A DNA stretch of 64,000 nucleotides, taken from the NCBI GenBank assembly GCA_025677815.1, contig JAIXMP010000021.1, positions 682,001 to 746,000 of the forward strand. The letters are read 5' to 3'. Below the pieces are notes generated by a model, which saw nothing but the letters and a program-made list of their open reading frames with translations, made no database searches and was not told the origin of the DNA. Positions 47,230 through 60,921 of this stretch are shown here, piece by piece. Made by a program: the position numbers and the translations under genes. This DNA is from Phascolomyces articulosus (taxonomy: Eukaryota; Mucoromycota; Mucoromycetes; Mucorales; Lichtheimiaceae). Position 1 is the first letter of the stretch. Each line of letters begins with the position of its first letter.

Positions 47230-50200
47230 ATGGCAACATTGGACCGTTATAGACGACGATCATCTGTTCTCGATTCATCCCGTTCACCTGCCAGTAATAA
47301 CAGCAGTTCTAGTAATAGAAGTGGTGGTAATAACAATATGCCCGATTCCGAACTAAAAGTCGGTAGTCGTGTACAAGTTCAAGGGAAAACTGGTACCATT
47401 CGTTATGCAGGCACAACTAGTTTTCAAACAGGGAAATGGATTGGCATTGAACTCGATGAGGCGACTGGTAAAAATAGTGGTGTTGTTCAAGGCAAACGTT
47501 ATTTTGAATGTCGAATGAATCATGGTGTTTTTGTTCGTCCTAGTCAAGTACGAGTCTTACCTTCTGCTCCTTCAAGCACCACAAGTGAGGTAAAATTAAT
47601 TAATTATCAGTTTTCTATTGACCCTTATTTTATATAAATACTCTTTTTTTTTGTATATTAAAATGATTTTTATTATTTCCTAACGAATTATTATAATAAT
47701 AATAATTAGGATGATTCGGATACGAGTTTCGCACCACCTCAAGATCCTGGTTTAGCAGCAGCACGGTCAGCACAACAACGTACACCTTCACCTTCATCCA
47801 CACTTTTACCATCTCGTATCTCATCACCCGTTGGGTCACGTATTGGTCGACCGCAAGGAGGAGCAACAGGTGGTCAAAGTGGTATCAGACGACCTGCTGT
47901 AGCGTCCCCTCGAAGTAGTGCTGTACCAACATCCAGTATTACTATTACTCCTGGTGCACGTCAAAAAAGCGCAACTCAACGTCCACGATCAGGTACACAA
48001 GGTGCTTCATCGGGTGGAGGTACTCAACAACGTGATAAACAATTACAACAATTAAGACAACAACGTATTCAACAACTCCAAGAAAGAAAACGACAGCAAC
48101 AAAAATTGGAACAACAACAACTACAGCAACAGGCACAAGAAGAGGAGGAAGATGAAGAGGAAGAGGAAGAACAACCATCATTACCTTCTTCACCACCACC
48201 GTCTGCTCATCAAGAACAAGAACCTGAAGTACCCGAGCCAGAATCCCCTCATCCACCAGAACCACCTGTAGTAGAACAGCATCCACAATCAGTAGTACAA
48301 CCAGCACAGCCTACCTCTATATATGGTACACTTGCACCAACCATGCCTGTTAGCAAATCAGAACAAGTAAAACTATTTTTATATATGGTGTAGCAATTTT
48401 AAACATTGTAATATAGCTCTAAATTGATTAATATACTCCCTATAGATGGTCCCCATGAAAGATTATGAAGAATTACGTCTTAAGCTCAAAATCTTGGAGT
48501 CAAAACGACAGGAAGACCGTGAACGTCATCGAGAAAATGAAAAGGTGAAAGAAGAAGCTGAACAATTCTTGACTTTAAGAAATAAGTTACAAGGTAAAAA
48601 AAAAATATAAATTGAATGAGTGATCATAACGGATAAAATGTCAAAATCAAAAAAGATGGGTTATATTGATAAAAAAAGTAATATTATATTATCTATATGC
48701 ATCATGTATATAAATAGACAAAATTTCTGAACTTCAAAAGGATTTACGCGATACGAGGCGACAATTAAAAGAAACAACGACCGAAAAAGATTCTTATGAA
48801 GCAAAATATACGGATGTTATTGAATCAATGGAAATGATGACTTTGGATAAAGAAGTGGCAGAGGAACGTTCAGAGAATTTGCAACAAGAATGTAATTTAC
48901 TCAAGGACAAGATTGAAGAAATCAGTGTGGATTTGGATGTCTTACGAAAAGAAGCGGATATTTTGAATCGACCTCCTTCAGAAAGAGATGGCGAAGAAAA
49001 GACACCCTTGGAAGTCATTCAATTAGAACGACATAATGAACGACTCAAGGATGCATTGATGCGGTAAGACAACAAAACAAGAAAAAATGAAATGAATTAT
49101 TTTCATTGAAGGAAAAAACTCATTGGAATCATTGTATAAAAAAAATAGCCTCCGTGATGCTACTCAAGAACACGAAGCTGAACTCAATCGCAAGATCAAG
49201 AATTTGGAAAAGGAAAATTATGAACTTGAAGATTTCAAAGGTAAGGTTTTTTTTTCTTCGTGAAACATAACCATATAAGAGAAAATGATGAGCATGAATC
49301 GTGTAACAAACAAATTGAATGGTTTTTATTTTAATCTTATAGTCCAATATGAACATGTCAAAGAACAATTGGATGCTGCCGAATTACAAATTGATGATCT
49401 TAAGCAACGTTTGGATGATTCATTGGGTGCTGAAGATTTAGTTGAACAATTGACTGAAAAGAATTTGACATTGAATGAAAAATTGGAAGAAATGCGTGTC
49501 GCTGTGGAAGATTTGGAAGCTCTTAAAGAACTTGCTGATGAATTGGAAGAAAATCATATGGAAACTGAAAAACAACTTCAAGCTGAAATTGGTAAGGTCT
49601 TTTATTCTTATGATTTATTCAATGTCGAAGAAGTTATGGACGATAGAAAAGGAACAAAGAGGAAGTTTTTTTTTAAAAAAAAGAGAGATGCTAAATCAAA
49701 AAAAAATTGCTAGATCATCGTGATATGCTTTTACGTGAACAATTAGAACGTCTTCGATCCTCTGAAGAAACAAATGCTGATTATGAAACTACTATCCAAC
49801 AATTCCGTGAACTTGTTACCAACTTACAAAGTGATTTGGAACAACTTCGTGAAAAGGAAGTGAACAAGGAATCTGAAAAGAGTTCTCTCAGTAGTCAATC
49901 ACAAGCCATGATGTCTCTTAACATGCAACTTCAATCCACTGTTATGAAAGCTCAAGCCAAGGCTGTTGATCTTGAATTACGAAAATTGGAAGCTGCTCAA
50001 GCCAATGATCGTCTTACATATGTTCAGGTAACAATCGCCTATGAGATTCTTGTAAAAGAAAGAGTATGATACTAAACAAAACAAACATCTATTTTTTTGG
50101 GATAAATAGCCATATCTTCCTGATTCATTTTTCAAGACAGAAAATGATCCTATTTCTTGTTTACTTTTATTCAAACGTCTTGTATTCAAATCTGAACTTA

Positions 50201-52671
50201 TCATTAAGCAACTTGATCAAAATCATCCTATTAGTGAAAAGATCATGGATACCGTCAATGAAAACTTGGTATCCGTGTGTGAGGTAGGAAACCAAAACTA
50301 AAAAAAAATATGTGGAATTTTTTGTTATTACTGGATGATTCTATAGGGATAGATATTCATATATATATATATATTTGTGGTTAAAATAGATGAGACAACG
50401 TGCCGGATGGCTTGGTGATCTTGCAAAGCGTTTTGTCACATTTATCAAACATTGTGGCCCAGATATCTTTATTCGCATGGGTCAAGTATATCATGATTTG
50501 GTTGGTACAGAACGTCGTTTGAATGGTATCGTTGAACTTCTTCGTACAGATGAATTGAATGAATCCGAGTGTATTTTGGATTTACAAAGGTAATTTATAA
50601 CTAGGAAATGAGAGTGGGAGAGAGATCTTCTATATAAACCCAAGAATTAATACCATTCAATTTTTGATCTTTAGAATGATTGCCCAGTTAGAACATCTTA
50701 CCGAAGTCTATTTGGCACAAAATGGTGAAACCATCTTGGCAGATCAATTCTTTGGTCTTACCCGAGCACTTGATCTCAATGCAGATAGAATGACAGTCGA
50801 ATTGACTTTTGTCAAACAAACAGTGGAGAATGCAGTCAGAAAGGAGGGTATTAGTGTTACCGAAGGAGAAGAACGATTGGATTATGATTACATTGAACCA
50901 TTGGGTCGACTTATCAGCCATGCAAAGAATAGCAAGATTTTGGCAAAGTATGATTAAAAAAAAAGAGTAGAGAATATTCAATAAGATGCGAGAACTAATA
51001 TATATATATATATATATATATATGATGATCCACGTTTATAGGAAATTGCTACGACAATTAGAAGATTTATCTGAACAAGCCTTGATGTTGAAATCTGAAC
51101 ATTTGCATAGATTCAAGACACTTTATGCTATCAGTTCCAAGTTGAGTCAATTCTGCTTTGAGGTAATATTATGCATGATTCATTATTTTGATAATATTCA
51201 TCAACTTCTCTACCTTATATATATTATGATGAACTAAATGTCACGTGTCCTTACTTTTTTTTATATAATAGATTTACAAGCAAATTGCAACGTACGTCGA
51301 TGCCAAACGTGGAAGTAAAGAAGAAATCAGTCTTGGTATCATTCAACAAGTCGTATACAACAAAGCAGATGAAATCTTAGAAATTGCCGAAAGTTCACTT
51401 TGGGAAGGTTGTTTGCGAACATTAAAATCATTGACCAACGAATTAAACACCACGGTGACACGTGTTGATAATGACAACAAGATGGACAAGATTGCTACCG
51501 GTGTTGCACCATGGATCCAACGTGCTTCTGACATGAAGGCCGAAGTCGTGGTGAGCCATGATATGGAACGCAAGTTACAACAACACAGCGACGAAATCCT
51601 CAAATTGATCAAGGACCTCAAGTTAAAGGATCAAGCCTTACAAGAATCCACCGTCAAGGTAGAACTGCTTGAAAAACGTATGGTCACGGTCAAGAAACAA
51701 GCAGAACAAATCGCCACGTTGGAAGAAACATTGCAAAAATCACAAACACAAGAACACATGTATGCTGAGGCAATTGAGAATCTGCAGGCAGAATATGATT
51801 CCCTCGAGCATGAAAACACACGATTGAAAAAGGCAGCGGCAGCACAAGAAGCTAAACTTCAATTATCTACTTCGGAAAGTAGTAATAACAAGAATCAAGC
51901 CAATGGTAAAAAAGAAACGAGTGATGATGATTCATCTTTGTTCAATGAAGGTGAGGATGCCACCACAGGCACCACAACAATCGCCAATGGTGCTTATGAT
52001 GGTGCTGGTCAGGTGGAAGCACTTAAATCTGCTATTCGTTACCTCAAGGCAGAAAATGCACACTTGAAGAGTCGGGATCTGGCATCTACACTTAAGCTTG
52101 ACACCACTACCGAATTACTTGCACCTAATAATACGAAGACAGCCCATCCTGAACTCAGAACAGTGGCTATTGAAACACGTGTGTTGATCAAGGAAATGCG
52201 AACGGCAGGTGCATCCCCCAAGGTGGTTGCATTGAACGCTGATCGACGAGGTGGTAAATGGCAAAGCCAAAAGAAGACACCCGATTATCAATACCAAACA
52301 CAACAGTCTGTCCTGTATACCCTCAAGCAACGAAGTGATAAGCTTCGTCATCGGATGGATGAATTACAGTTGCAACCAGCAGCTGCAAGGAAAGATTCTG
52401 TTGCTAATAATTCTTATCATCATAATATAAAGGTAAACAAACAAACAAAAAGGCAACAATGACTGAAAATGGCAACATGTACGTTCTCTCCTATTTACAT
52501 TAGCTAACACATTTGATTTATTTTTATCGAAAATACTAGTCACTACAGGGAGGATTGTCACGAACATTGGCAAAGATTCAAATACCTGCATTGTCATCCG
52601 CATCTCATCGTCGTATACACATCAAGAGTGCTGCTGAATTTGAGAAGATTCACAGCATGTTTTTACGATAA
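47230..52671 (+). CDS. Dynactin p150(Glued) large subunit
   Basis: Thirteen exons join to 1408 residues: 47230-47589, 47710-48366, 48446-48593, 48718-49063, 49149-49240, 49343-49591, 49714-50027, 50110-50283, 50390-50589, 50675-50947, 51042-51162, 51272-52432 and 52540-52671. The CAP-Gly domain spans residues about 42-109 (VGSRVQVQGKTGTIRYAG, GKWIGIELDEATG, YFECRMNHGVFV). A basic Ser/Pro-rich linker follows, then an acidic and Pro-rich patch, a long coiled coil CC1 (about residues 340-720), a globular intercoil region (exons 8-11), and a second coiled coil. Role: the dynein activator dynactin, which tethers the motor to microtubules. It works in nuclear movement and hyphal transport in fungi. 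Oddity: the signature GKNDG reads GKNSG at 80-84. The terminal exon has an Ile/His/Arg-rich stretch (SHRRIHIKSAAEFEKIHSMF) shared with other p150 proteins as I recall. Confidence 0.93.
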
Positions 52672-52840
52672 ATTAAGAATATTGTATTAAATCCTCTCGT
52701 CATCCGCCCCCTCCAAAAAAAACAACCAAATTTTAGTTATATATAGAAAAAACGTTAGTTTTTTGTCTTAAAGAAAATCACATTTTTTATTTTTTTTTAT
52801 TATTTTTACTACTATTATTATTATTACTATTATTATTTAT

Positions 52841-54173
52841 TTATGCAACAATATCTTCATCTTCTGTCATACGCTTAAGTTTCTCTGCACGAACAAGCGT
52901 AATGAATTCTTCGAACAAATATTCTGTATCTTGTGGACCACCCTTAGCCTCTGGATGAAATTGAACAGAGAAAATAGGAAGTGATTCATGGCAAATACCC
53001 TCATTGGAACCATCGTTGGCATTGATAAAGAGTTTGTTCCAACCGGTAGGCATGACCTTATCATCCAAAGCATAACCATGATTTTGAGAAGTAATCGAAC
53101 ATTGACCGGTTTGAACATGTAAAGCAGGTTGATTATGACCACGGTTACCAAAAGGTAACTTGTAGACCTTCATACCAATGGCCATACCAAGTAATAAATT
53201 GCCCATGCAAATACCAAAGATGGGTTTACCAAAGGTTTGGATGGCTTCTTGTAAATGTTTCACAACGGTCATACCACACGTTTCTGGGTTACCCGGTCCA
53301 TTTGAGATAAAAAGACCATCGTACAAATCTTGATCATTGTTAAAGTTGTAATCGTAAGGCAAGACGGTGACATTAGCACCACGTTTTGTGAGGCATCGAA
53401 TAATGTTTTGTTTTACACCACAATCGACTACAGCAATCTTGATATCACCGTCTGGATTGTAATGAATAGGGGTAGGAGTAGAGACACGAGCGACTAAATT
53501 ATCGGCATTGGGATCATACAAGAATCCGTGTTCTTTGGGATTCACTTGTTCTTCTTCAGAATGAACGGTAAGACGAGCAAGTGTAGAACCTTGTTCACGA
53601 AGGACTTGAACAATGGCACGAGTATCTACACCAGTTATAGCAGGGATATTGTAACGTTTACACCAATTGCCCAAAGATTCAACAGCAGTCCAATGAGAAT
53701 ATTGAGCAGCGTAATCATTCACAATGATACCAGAGACTTGAATTTTATCGGATTCAAAGTATTTATAAAGACCAAATTTGTCTTTTACAGGTCCTGGTAC
53801 ACCATAATTGCCTAATGGGAAAAATAATAAAAAAAGATGAAGATAATCAAAAAAAACCAGGGCAAGAGATAAAAATGGTTAGTTTTTTTCCCAATAGAAT
53901 AACAAAAAAAAATTTTCTGTTTGTTTGTTTTTTTTTGTTTTGTTTTCACAAGTTTGAAAAAATAGAAAACATACCAATAAGAGGTTGTGTAAAAACAAGA
54001 ATTTGGCCAGTATAAGAAGGATCGGTCATGGATTCCGGATAACCCACAAGAGAGGTAGTGAAAACAGCTTCACCAGTGATACTCGTATCGGCACCAAACG
54101 AGACACCAGTATAAGACTGACCGGATTTTAACTTGAGAGTAGCAAGGTTAGGCTTTTGATTCAAAAGATGCAT
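52841..54173 (-). CDS. CPA1: Carbamoyl-phosphate synthase small subunit (arginine-specific, CPA1)
   Basis: Two exons, 54173-53975 and 53811-52841, give 389 residues, similar to bacterial CarA. The N-terminal CPSase small domain ([25 protein letters not shown]) is followed by a class I glutamine amidotransferase. The triad is present: Cys268 in FGICMGN, and His352 and Glu354 in VQFHPE. The role is to release ammonia from glutamine and pass it to the large subunit to make carbamoyl phosphate for arginine. Oddity: the elbow GICxGHQLL of glutamine-using enzymes reads [10 protein letters not shown]. His+3 is Asn, and the Gln four residues after Cys, which contacts substrate, is Leu272. That Gly-Asn-Leu is what animal ammonia-using CPS1 shows, though CPS1 also lost the Cys. 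No recognisable mitochondrial targeting peptide is seen; location is uncertain. Tail-to-tail with dynactin, 169 bases apart. Confidence 0.92.
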
Positions 54174-56599
54174 AATTTAAAAACTTCCAGAGGCTTTCCA
54201 GACTATTATATAGATAAGTGGGGGAGAAATGTCATTATGATGTTAATCATTGAATTGAATACAAAAAAATGATATATGAAATAAGATAGCATCTTAATAG
54301 AAATAAGAATAACATACGTTGGTCGCAAATATAGTCAGCTGAGCACTTTTCAAAGGCGTGAATGTACATAAGCGGGGCGAAAGAAAATCGCTTGAATAGA
54401 GAAGTATTTGTCGCGCTACGGATTAGTTCTCCAAGAGAGACAAAGAAATTGAGTAAAGGAACAAGGAGAAGAAGAAAAAAAAAAAAAAGACAAGAAAAAA
54501 AAATTATTAGTTTTAAAATTTTATTTGTTTTGGTGGAACATCGATTCAGAATGAATCATCCTCCGATCCGATCATGTCCGACTCGCACCTATCGTAATCA
54601 CCCCTTAACGCCTTTCTCTTTTTGGTGTTCTTCCTCGTACTATTTATCTAAAAGAATTTATGGATCCAATCTACACCGATGATAACAACTTTTTGCATAA
54701 AAAGTCAGTGTTTTCTCTTTATGTAATAGATAGTAAATCAGTAATGTAGTACTTCATTTTTATTATTATATTGAAAGTGTATCGATGTTGAAAAAATGAG
54801 GTTGTTATTCAAATACCATCCTTCTATTATCAAATAGTACTAGGAATTATGTAAGGGATAAATATTTATATGAAATGCAGTATGTATTAATATAGTTTAT
54901 AATTACCCACACACATAGTATATTATATATTTATTAGTGGTATATGTAATTCACAAGAGAGTGAAAAAAAAAGAAAATATATCTAAGCAACAACGATATA
55001 ACTCGTCGTCAACAAGAATATTCCTACCAGTAAAGGTGAAAGTTATCTTTGACCATTTAGAAAAATTTCAGATTATCTATTTTAGATTATATTTGTCCGG
55101 ATTTTTCAAAAACTCCTGCAATCTATATGCATAGCAACCAAAATGGAAGTATCGTGGCTTATAGGTTACAAGTAGTAGCAAACAGAGATAAAAGTGCTTG
55201 CTGTATATTTCCAAAAAAAAAAAAAAAAAAAAAAAGAGAGAGAGTAATTGAGTCGTTATCCGGTTGTTGCAATTATTATACAGAGAATCAATATACTTTA
55301 CAGTTATATTTCCATTATAATGGCATTAAATTGCATATTAAATTCCACAGAATCAGCTTGTATAAAAGTAATGAAATAGGAACATTGTCATTCTTACCTC
55401 CTCGTATGTGGAAAGCATATATTCATATTTATATTATTGTTGTTGCATGCTGATTCACCTGCTGATAGAGATAAAGCAGTGTTCACTGAAAGTTTTAGTA
55501 ATACTGCAAGATATAAGGAAGAAAAAGCCTATTGATCTTACTATTGCCACTCGTTTTATATATAATTCAAGTTGATGATATTAATATATATAGCTGCAGC
55601 TTAATTGCATGATATATCTTATTGATAGATAAATTAAATTGAATATATCATGTTAAACAATAGATCACCCATCGGTGTACTCATGATCTTTTGGCGGTAA
55701 ATGGTATCATCATGTTGAACTAACTTTATATTTTTTTTTTGTAAAAAATAAAAGAAAGAGAAGAAATGGAAGAGTTTTTAACTTTTATATAAGAAAGAAA
55801 AGAAAGGGATGTCGGGGACCTTTTTATGCTGTCGGTGTCTGTCCTGAAAAACATTCCGCTTATGTTTGATTGAATAGAAATCAAACAAACTCCATCTTTT
55901 ATACTACACTTACACAATACGATGAATACCTTTTTTTATTATTCCTGGGGCTCGTGATCCATTCTGATATGAATTTAATGCAATCTTAATAACATCTCTC
56001 TTTTCATCACTTGTGATTGAACAACACAAGTTCTTTAAACCGACATGACGCTTTTACAAAAACAGTGTTCCCACGTTAATATTCCCTTCGATCGTCCTGT
56101 GCGTTCGTCACCCTGAAGCTTTTTTTATTATTACTATAGTTGTATATTTTTTTTTTGTATGAAAACATAGATGTATACTATGCGATAAAGACAACAATAA
56201 TTCAACTATATACTGACGTGGATAATTTTACATAGGAAAGTGCAAAAAACAATCCTCATTTTTGTCTAGATCTGTCTAGATCCTTCATATTTTGATATAC
56301 TCATCATAATAACCTAATTTAAATAACTAATCTAAAATATTAAAAGGGAGCATATATTTATCATTGGATAAACCGTAATTGATATGTGTAGGTTAACAAG
56401 TAGTAGCTTCAACTAGTGTACATGATACTTGTAAGGCATGAGGATAGGAAGAAAGGTTTTGATTGGATCCTTTGAATGGTGTAGTATGGGTATGTTAATA
56501 AGTTTGATTATTAGCAAGTTGCATCATCATAACAAGTACGCACATCACTATCAACTGCTAAATAGTTAATTGCTACAGTTAGAAGCAGACTAAAAAAAA

Positions 56600-56617
56600 C
56601 CCCAATTTATATTGGGG
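56600..56617. other. Perfect 7-bp hairpin CCCCAAT / ATTGGGG
   Basis: Arms pair around a TTAT loop and are flanked by A runs on both sides. No transcript is known nearby; may be chance. Confidence 0.35.
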
Positions 56618-58726
56618 CTAAGAAAAAAAGATCACCGTCCTTTTCATGATTATCATTTAAAAGAATCGGCCAATTTTGGTCTCATCTGAAACAACGAAAT
56701 ATCATCACCCGATTGTCGTACTTGGAAATGCATCATTAGTGTCGTGTATATCACTATATAGCATTGCGCTGAATAATAATAACTTAGCGTTACTTTGCGT
56801 AACCTTCCATGGTTATTGTCATTTAGAAAAGAGTACCCTCCTGAAGAGAAGTTAAAAAAAGGGGGAACCATCATGGTGTTTACGCCAGATCGATAACAAC
56901 AACATGCTACAAAAATATGATACGATGCAACAAGATGATCATTTGTGCTCTTTTTAACATGGTACCTGATTTTTTATTATTATTTAGGTTAGAAGGGTAC
57001 AAATACTCACTTGTATGCTCCATAGGAAAAGGAACGGTAATTAGAATCAAACATTGCTGTAAATAGTAAATAGTAAGACTATATTGGATAATCCCTTTTA
57101 ATCAAAAAATGTCTCAGTTTGTTGCTATAAAGAACAATCTCCGCTTATTCTTCCACATAATTATTTTAAATCACCTTCATCGCGTTCTTACATTATTCTT
57201 GTTATTTATGAACCAAGGATATGCTTTCAATAAGTAATCATTTGGCCAATATAGATAGTAAGGAGAATAAGAGAAAGGGTAATAACATTTTTCAATTGTT
57301 GTCATTTGGATACAGGCACCGTTATTGCTGAGAATGAAAAAAAGGGTACCATTTATTATTGTGCACTGTTCACTTGGAACTCTATACACACAATAGACCG
57401 TAACACAAAATAACCGAACAGCTGGCTTTGCTCGGGATCTAGATGATGATGGATAATACAGCCCATGCTTGTCTACCATAAGACAAAAATAAAGGAGATC
57501 TGTCTATATATATTAAAGTATCGTGGTAGAGAGTACAAGTATATATTAAATGATACCACTTGTGCTACGGGATTCTTGTCAAGTATAAAGACGATGAGTG
57601 ACCCGGTCTTTTTCTTCATAATGATATAATATATGATAAGGATTTTACATGAATGGGTCTCTTTTTCGTTAAAATACGTTAGTGGCGGGGACACATTTTA
57701 TAGTATAGAAATATAATAGTCAGGAATAATAAATAATAACTGAATTTTGTTATTAGGTTATTAAGTTAGACCACAATATGGATGCGATTCTATGTTACTC
57801 ATCATCTTGTTAATTGACTTGAAAAATGACCATTTATGGCGATTCTTAATTTTTTACTCTATTAAGAGAGCCAAGGGTTACCGCCACCCACAAACCCCAC
57901 CCCGCTCACAACAACGACGACAACAACAACGAAAAAAGAGATCCTTTTTATTATAGATGATCCTATTTTTCTTTTCTTGGTCTTCCTGTTTCATGGTTCT
58001 GTGTTTTTAATTGATCTTCTCTCTTTCTTTGTTATATTATCTAGGTACGGCAATGAAATTTAAAGATGATTCAATACTCTTTGCCCCCCCCTTTTGCCCT
58101 CCCTTTCATATTTACATACATTTGTCAAAAAAGACCCTTTTACTACTAGTTTACTTTTCTGCTGAGGTCTAATAAAAAAAAGACAGCACATTTATTAGTT
58201 ATTTTTTTGTCCCCCATTCCAATTTTTAATAGTAACACAAAACAAAAAGTATAATGTTTAGGCTGTCAGAAGTTACCGTATCCACATGTGAAGTTCTGGG
58301 AACTGTTTTAATATATGTAATCATCGTTCTATCTATCTATCTATCTTTTATTAATAAAGATATAGTAAAAGAAGAAGATGATGATGGAGATGATGAAATC
58401 AAGGGGGTGGTTAAAGGTATATATAATATGAGTTAATATTTATGTAATATATAGAATAAAGAACTAGTAGAGTATAATACAAATGCTTCAAAATGAAATC
58501 TCATAAATTATCTGCCAAAAATGTTAACTATTTTTTTTCATTGTATCACAAACAACAATAATCACATTAAAATAGTCAAAATACTTGATAGAATTTCCGA
58601 GATTTGATTTTTGATATAAAAGAACCACTTCAATTTTTATTATTATTATTTTTTCTTTTTTTTTTTCATACATTATAGAAAACAACAACTTCTTTTTACA
58701 ACCCCTCCCAATCTTTTCTTTTCTTC

Positions 58727-58736
58727 TATATAAAAG
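58727..58736 (+). promoter_or_regulatory. TATA box of first PL14-type lyase gene
   Basis: TATATAAAAG lies about 80 bases before the ATG, followed by a pyrimidine/AC-rich leader; a standard core-promoter position. Confidence 0.6.
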
Positions 58737-58814
58737 AAGTGTACATATATATTCACAAAAAAAAACCCCTCACTTTCCCTTATATACATATAAATTCAAA
58801 ATACATTTACAAAA

Positions 58815-59977
58815 ATGCAACTCTCTCTTGTTCATTTACTTTTGGTGATTCTTTCTATCCATATGGCCGTTGCTCAGGATCAATCATGGAGTTTCAAAAA
58901 TTGGAATAAATATAAAAGTCAAAAGAAATCACCTGCTGGCGAAACTGAAGGTTGGTTCAAGGCATGGGGTATTCCTAAGGAAGATGGTTGGGCATGGCCT
59001 CATAAAGGTGAATCCGTTACCAATCACGAAATCGTCAAGGATCCTGCCAATAAAAAAGAACAAGTCTTGAAAGTCAATTATCCCAAAGGAAGCAACAGTC
59101 CCAATTCTGATCCTCAAGGTGGTGTTGGTTTTTATGCTCAACCTTTCAAATTAAAACAAGAAGCCAAAACACTTGTTTTTGAATACAAAGTCTATTTCCC
59201 AAAGAAATTTCAATTTGTGAAAGGTATGCGTTCTTCAAACTGTTGACCTTTCGAAGGTGCAAATCACAGTATGAATATTTTATTGATTCTAATGCATATG
59301 CTTATTTGATTCATTAGGGGGTAAATTGCCTGGTCTTTATGGTGGCCATGAAGGTTGTTCGGGAGGTGCCGATGCTACAACTTGTTTCTCAACTAGGTAA
59401 ACAATTAAATATATGGAGAATGGTATTCATTGAAAGGATATAGAAGAATATGTAATAGATTCAATGAACTGACAAATATATGATGACATGTCTTTATAGA
59501 TTTATGTGGCGCCGTGATGGTGAAGGTGAAATCTATGCCTACCTTCCTGAAAGCAAGCAACGTGACAGTCTCTGTGATGAAAAGGGTAACATTTGTAACT
59601 CAGACTATGGTTACAGTCTTGGTCGTGGATCATGGAAGTTCAAGACTGGTGATTGGAATACCGTTCGTCAAACTCTCAAACTCAATAGTCCTGGCAAGGA
59701 TGATGGTTCTGTTACTGTTGAAGTAGATGGAAAGACTGCCTATACTGAAAAGAACGTTGCCTTCCTTAACAAGAATACCGGAAAAGTGGTTGGTGTTGGT
59801 AAGTCATCACTATAATATCAATCATTTATCTCATATATAATATACTTATACATCCTGGTTTTTTTTTTAATAATAATAGCATTCCACACTTTCTTTGGTG
59901 GTTCCGGATCGGAATGGGCTCCCAAGAAGAAGGAATCCACTTACTTTAAAGGTTTCTCTTTGAAAGCACATTATTAG
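58815..59977 (+). CDS. Secreted PL14-type polysaccharide lyase, copy 1
   Basis: Four exons (58815-59223, 59318-59396, 59500-59798, 59880-59977) give 294 residues. A signal peptide covers about residues 1-20 (hydrophobic core, then AVA before Gln). The mature protein is one beta-jelly-roll-like domain with FEYKVYFPKKFQFVKGGKLPGLYGG, FMWRRDGEGEIYAYLPE, YGYSLGRGSWKFKTGDWN and AFHTFFGGSGSEWAP. These match the polysaccharide lyase family 14 profile (alginate or glucuronan lyases of molluscs and algal viruses) and many fungal secreted homologues. For Mucoromycota, glucuronic-acid polymers of their own or other zygomycete walls are a plausible substrate; that is inference. Four Cys in pairs could form disulfides. 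A paralogue with identical intron phases sits 0.9 kb downstream. Confidence 0.85.
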
Positions 59978-60921
59978 ACATTTCTGACTTTCTTCTTCTC
60001 AATGTTCATATTGATTGATACTTGATGTATTATTTTGTAAAAAGAAAAAAAAACCGATATAGGCATTTTGCTGAGCATCTTGCATTATTCATAGTAAAAA
60101 GGACAGGATCCTTTTTTTTGACAAAAGAATAAATTTAAACATATATATACGTACCTGGTGTAGTATATATTGCCACCCTATTTCATCATGGATTTTTTTT
60201 TTCATCAATGGATTGTTAAAGATACTTCTTGAAGTTCAATATACTGTACATGTCCTATTTGGTTAGTGATCTACATAATTTTTATTTAAATTAAGTGATG
60301 TAAAAATAAGGAGGTCTGGATGAATATAGACAACATGAATTTTGTTATATTGTATCTCTTTATTATAAAATGTGTTGTTATTAGCTTTTTTTTAACTATG
60401 CTATAGTTATCTGTTTTTTGATTCATTTACATATAAGCAAATGTATCGTATATATAAATTATATGTCAGAGTATAATTTTTCTGAATATAAAGATATATA
60501 AACACTATTAGTTTAATAGTTGAGTACAAATTCCGGTGTTATTGGCAAAAAAAAAGGAGTAAAAATAACAGTATTAGATGACTCTGTCTTATCTCTGTTA
60601 TCCTATCACCAATCAAATTATGCACGTTTAATATTATTGATTATTGTATTTGCTCTTTTTATTTACTTCTCGACAAGTTTACCCAACGAAAAACTAGCTA
60701 CGTGTTAACATTGTTATTATTTTTTTTTCATTTCTCTATTTCATATTATAAAATAGTTACACTTGATCAAACTACGACTTGAACGGTGTGTACAACTTCT
60801 TTTCCCGCAAATGGACTATAAATAAAATGTTGGAATTTCTGTATTTTTTTACACTAAATGTTCTCTCTTTTTCCCACCAAATTTCTTTTCTCTCACACAC
60901 TCAGTCAACGCTAAAAGAAAT
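59978..60921. other. Spacer between the two lyase genes
   Basis: No gene with an ATG is supported. An open stretch at 60520-60708 begins TTG after an AG and reads as a short protein with one membrane-like segment (LILLIIVFALFIYF); it lacks a start and partners, so it is not called. Confidence 0.5.
60817..60826 (+). promoter_or_regulatory. TATA-like element of second PL14-type lyase gene
   Basis: TATAAATAAA about 100 bases before the ATG, followed by a CT-rich leader. Confidence 0.5.

Larger units (their letters stand above)
54174..58814. other. Gene-poor stretch
   Basis: About 4.6 kb, AT-rich, with no supportable gene. The first few hundred bases hold the CPA1 promoter. A 23-base A run lies at 55213-55235, a hairpin at 56600-56617 and a GC-richer pyrimidine patch near 57880-57940. 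Confidence 0.55.

Noticed and set aside
54206..54250. Possible upstream open frame before CPA1 (14 codons, minus strand)
   Set aside because: Ascomycete CPA1 genes have an arginine attenuator peptide, but this frame shows no resemblance to it, and its inclusion in the mRNA is unknown.
60520..60708. 62-codon frame with a membrane-like segment
   Set aside because: Begins at TTG, not ATG, and no upstream exon could be found; kept only as a remark on the spacer.
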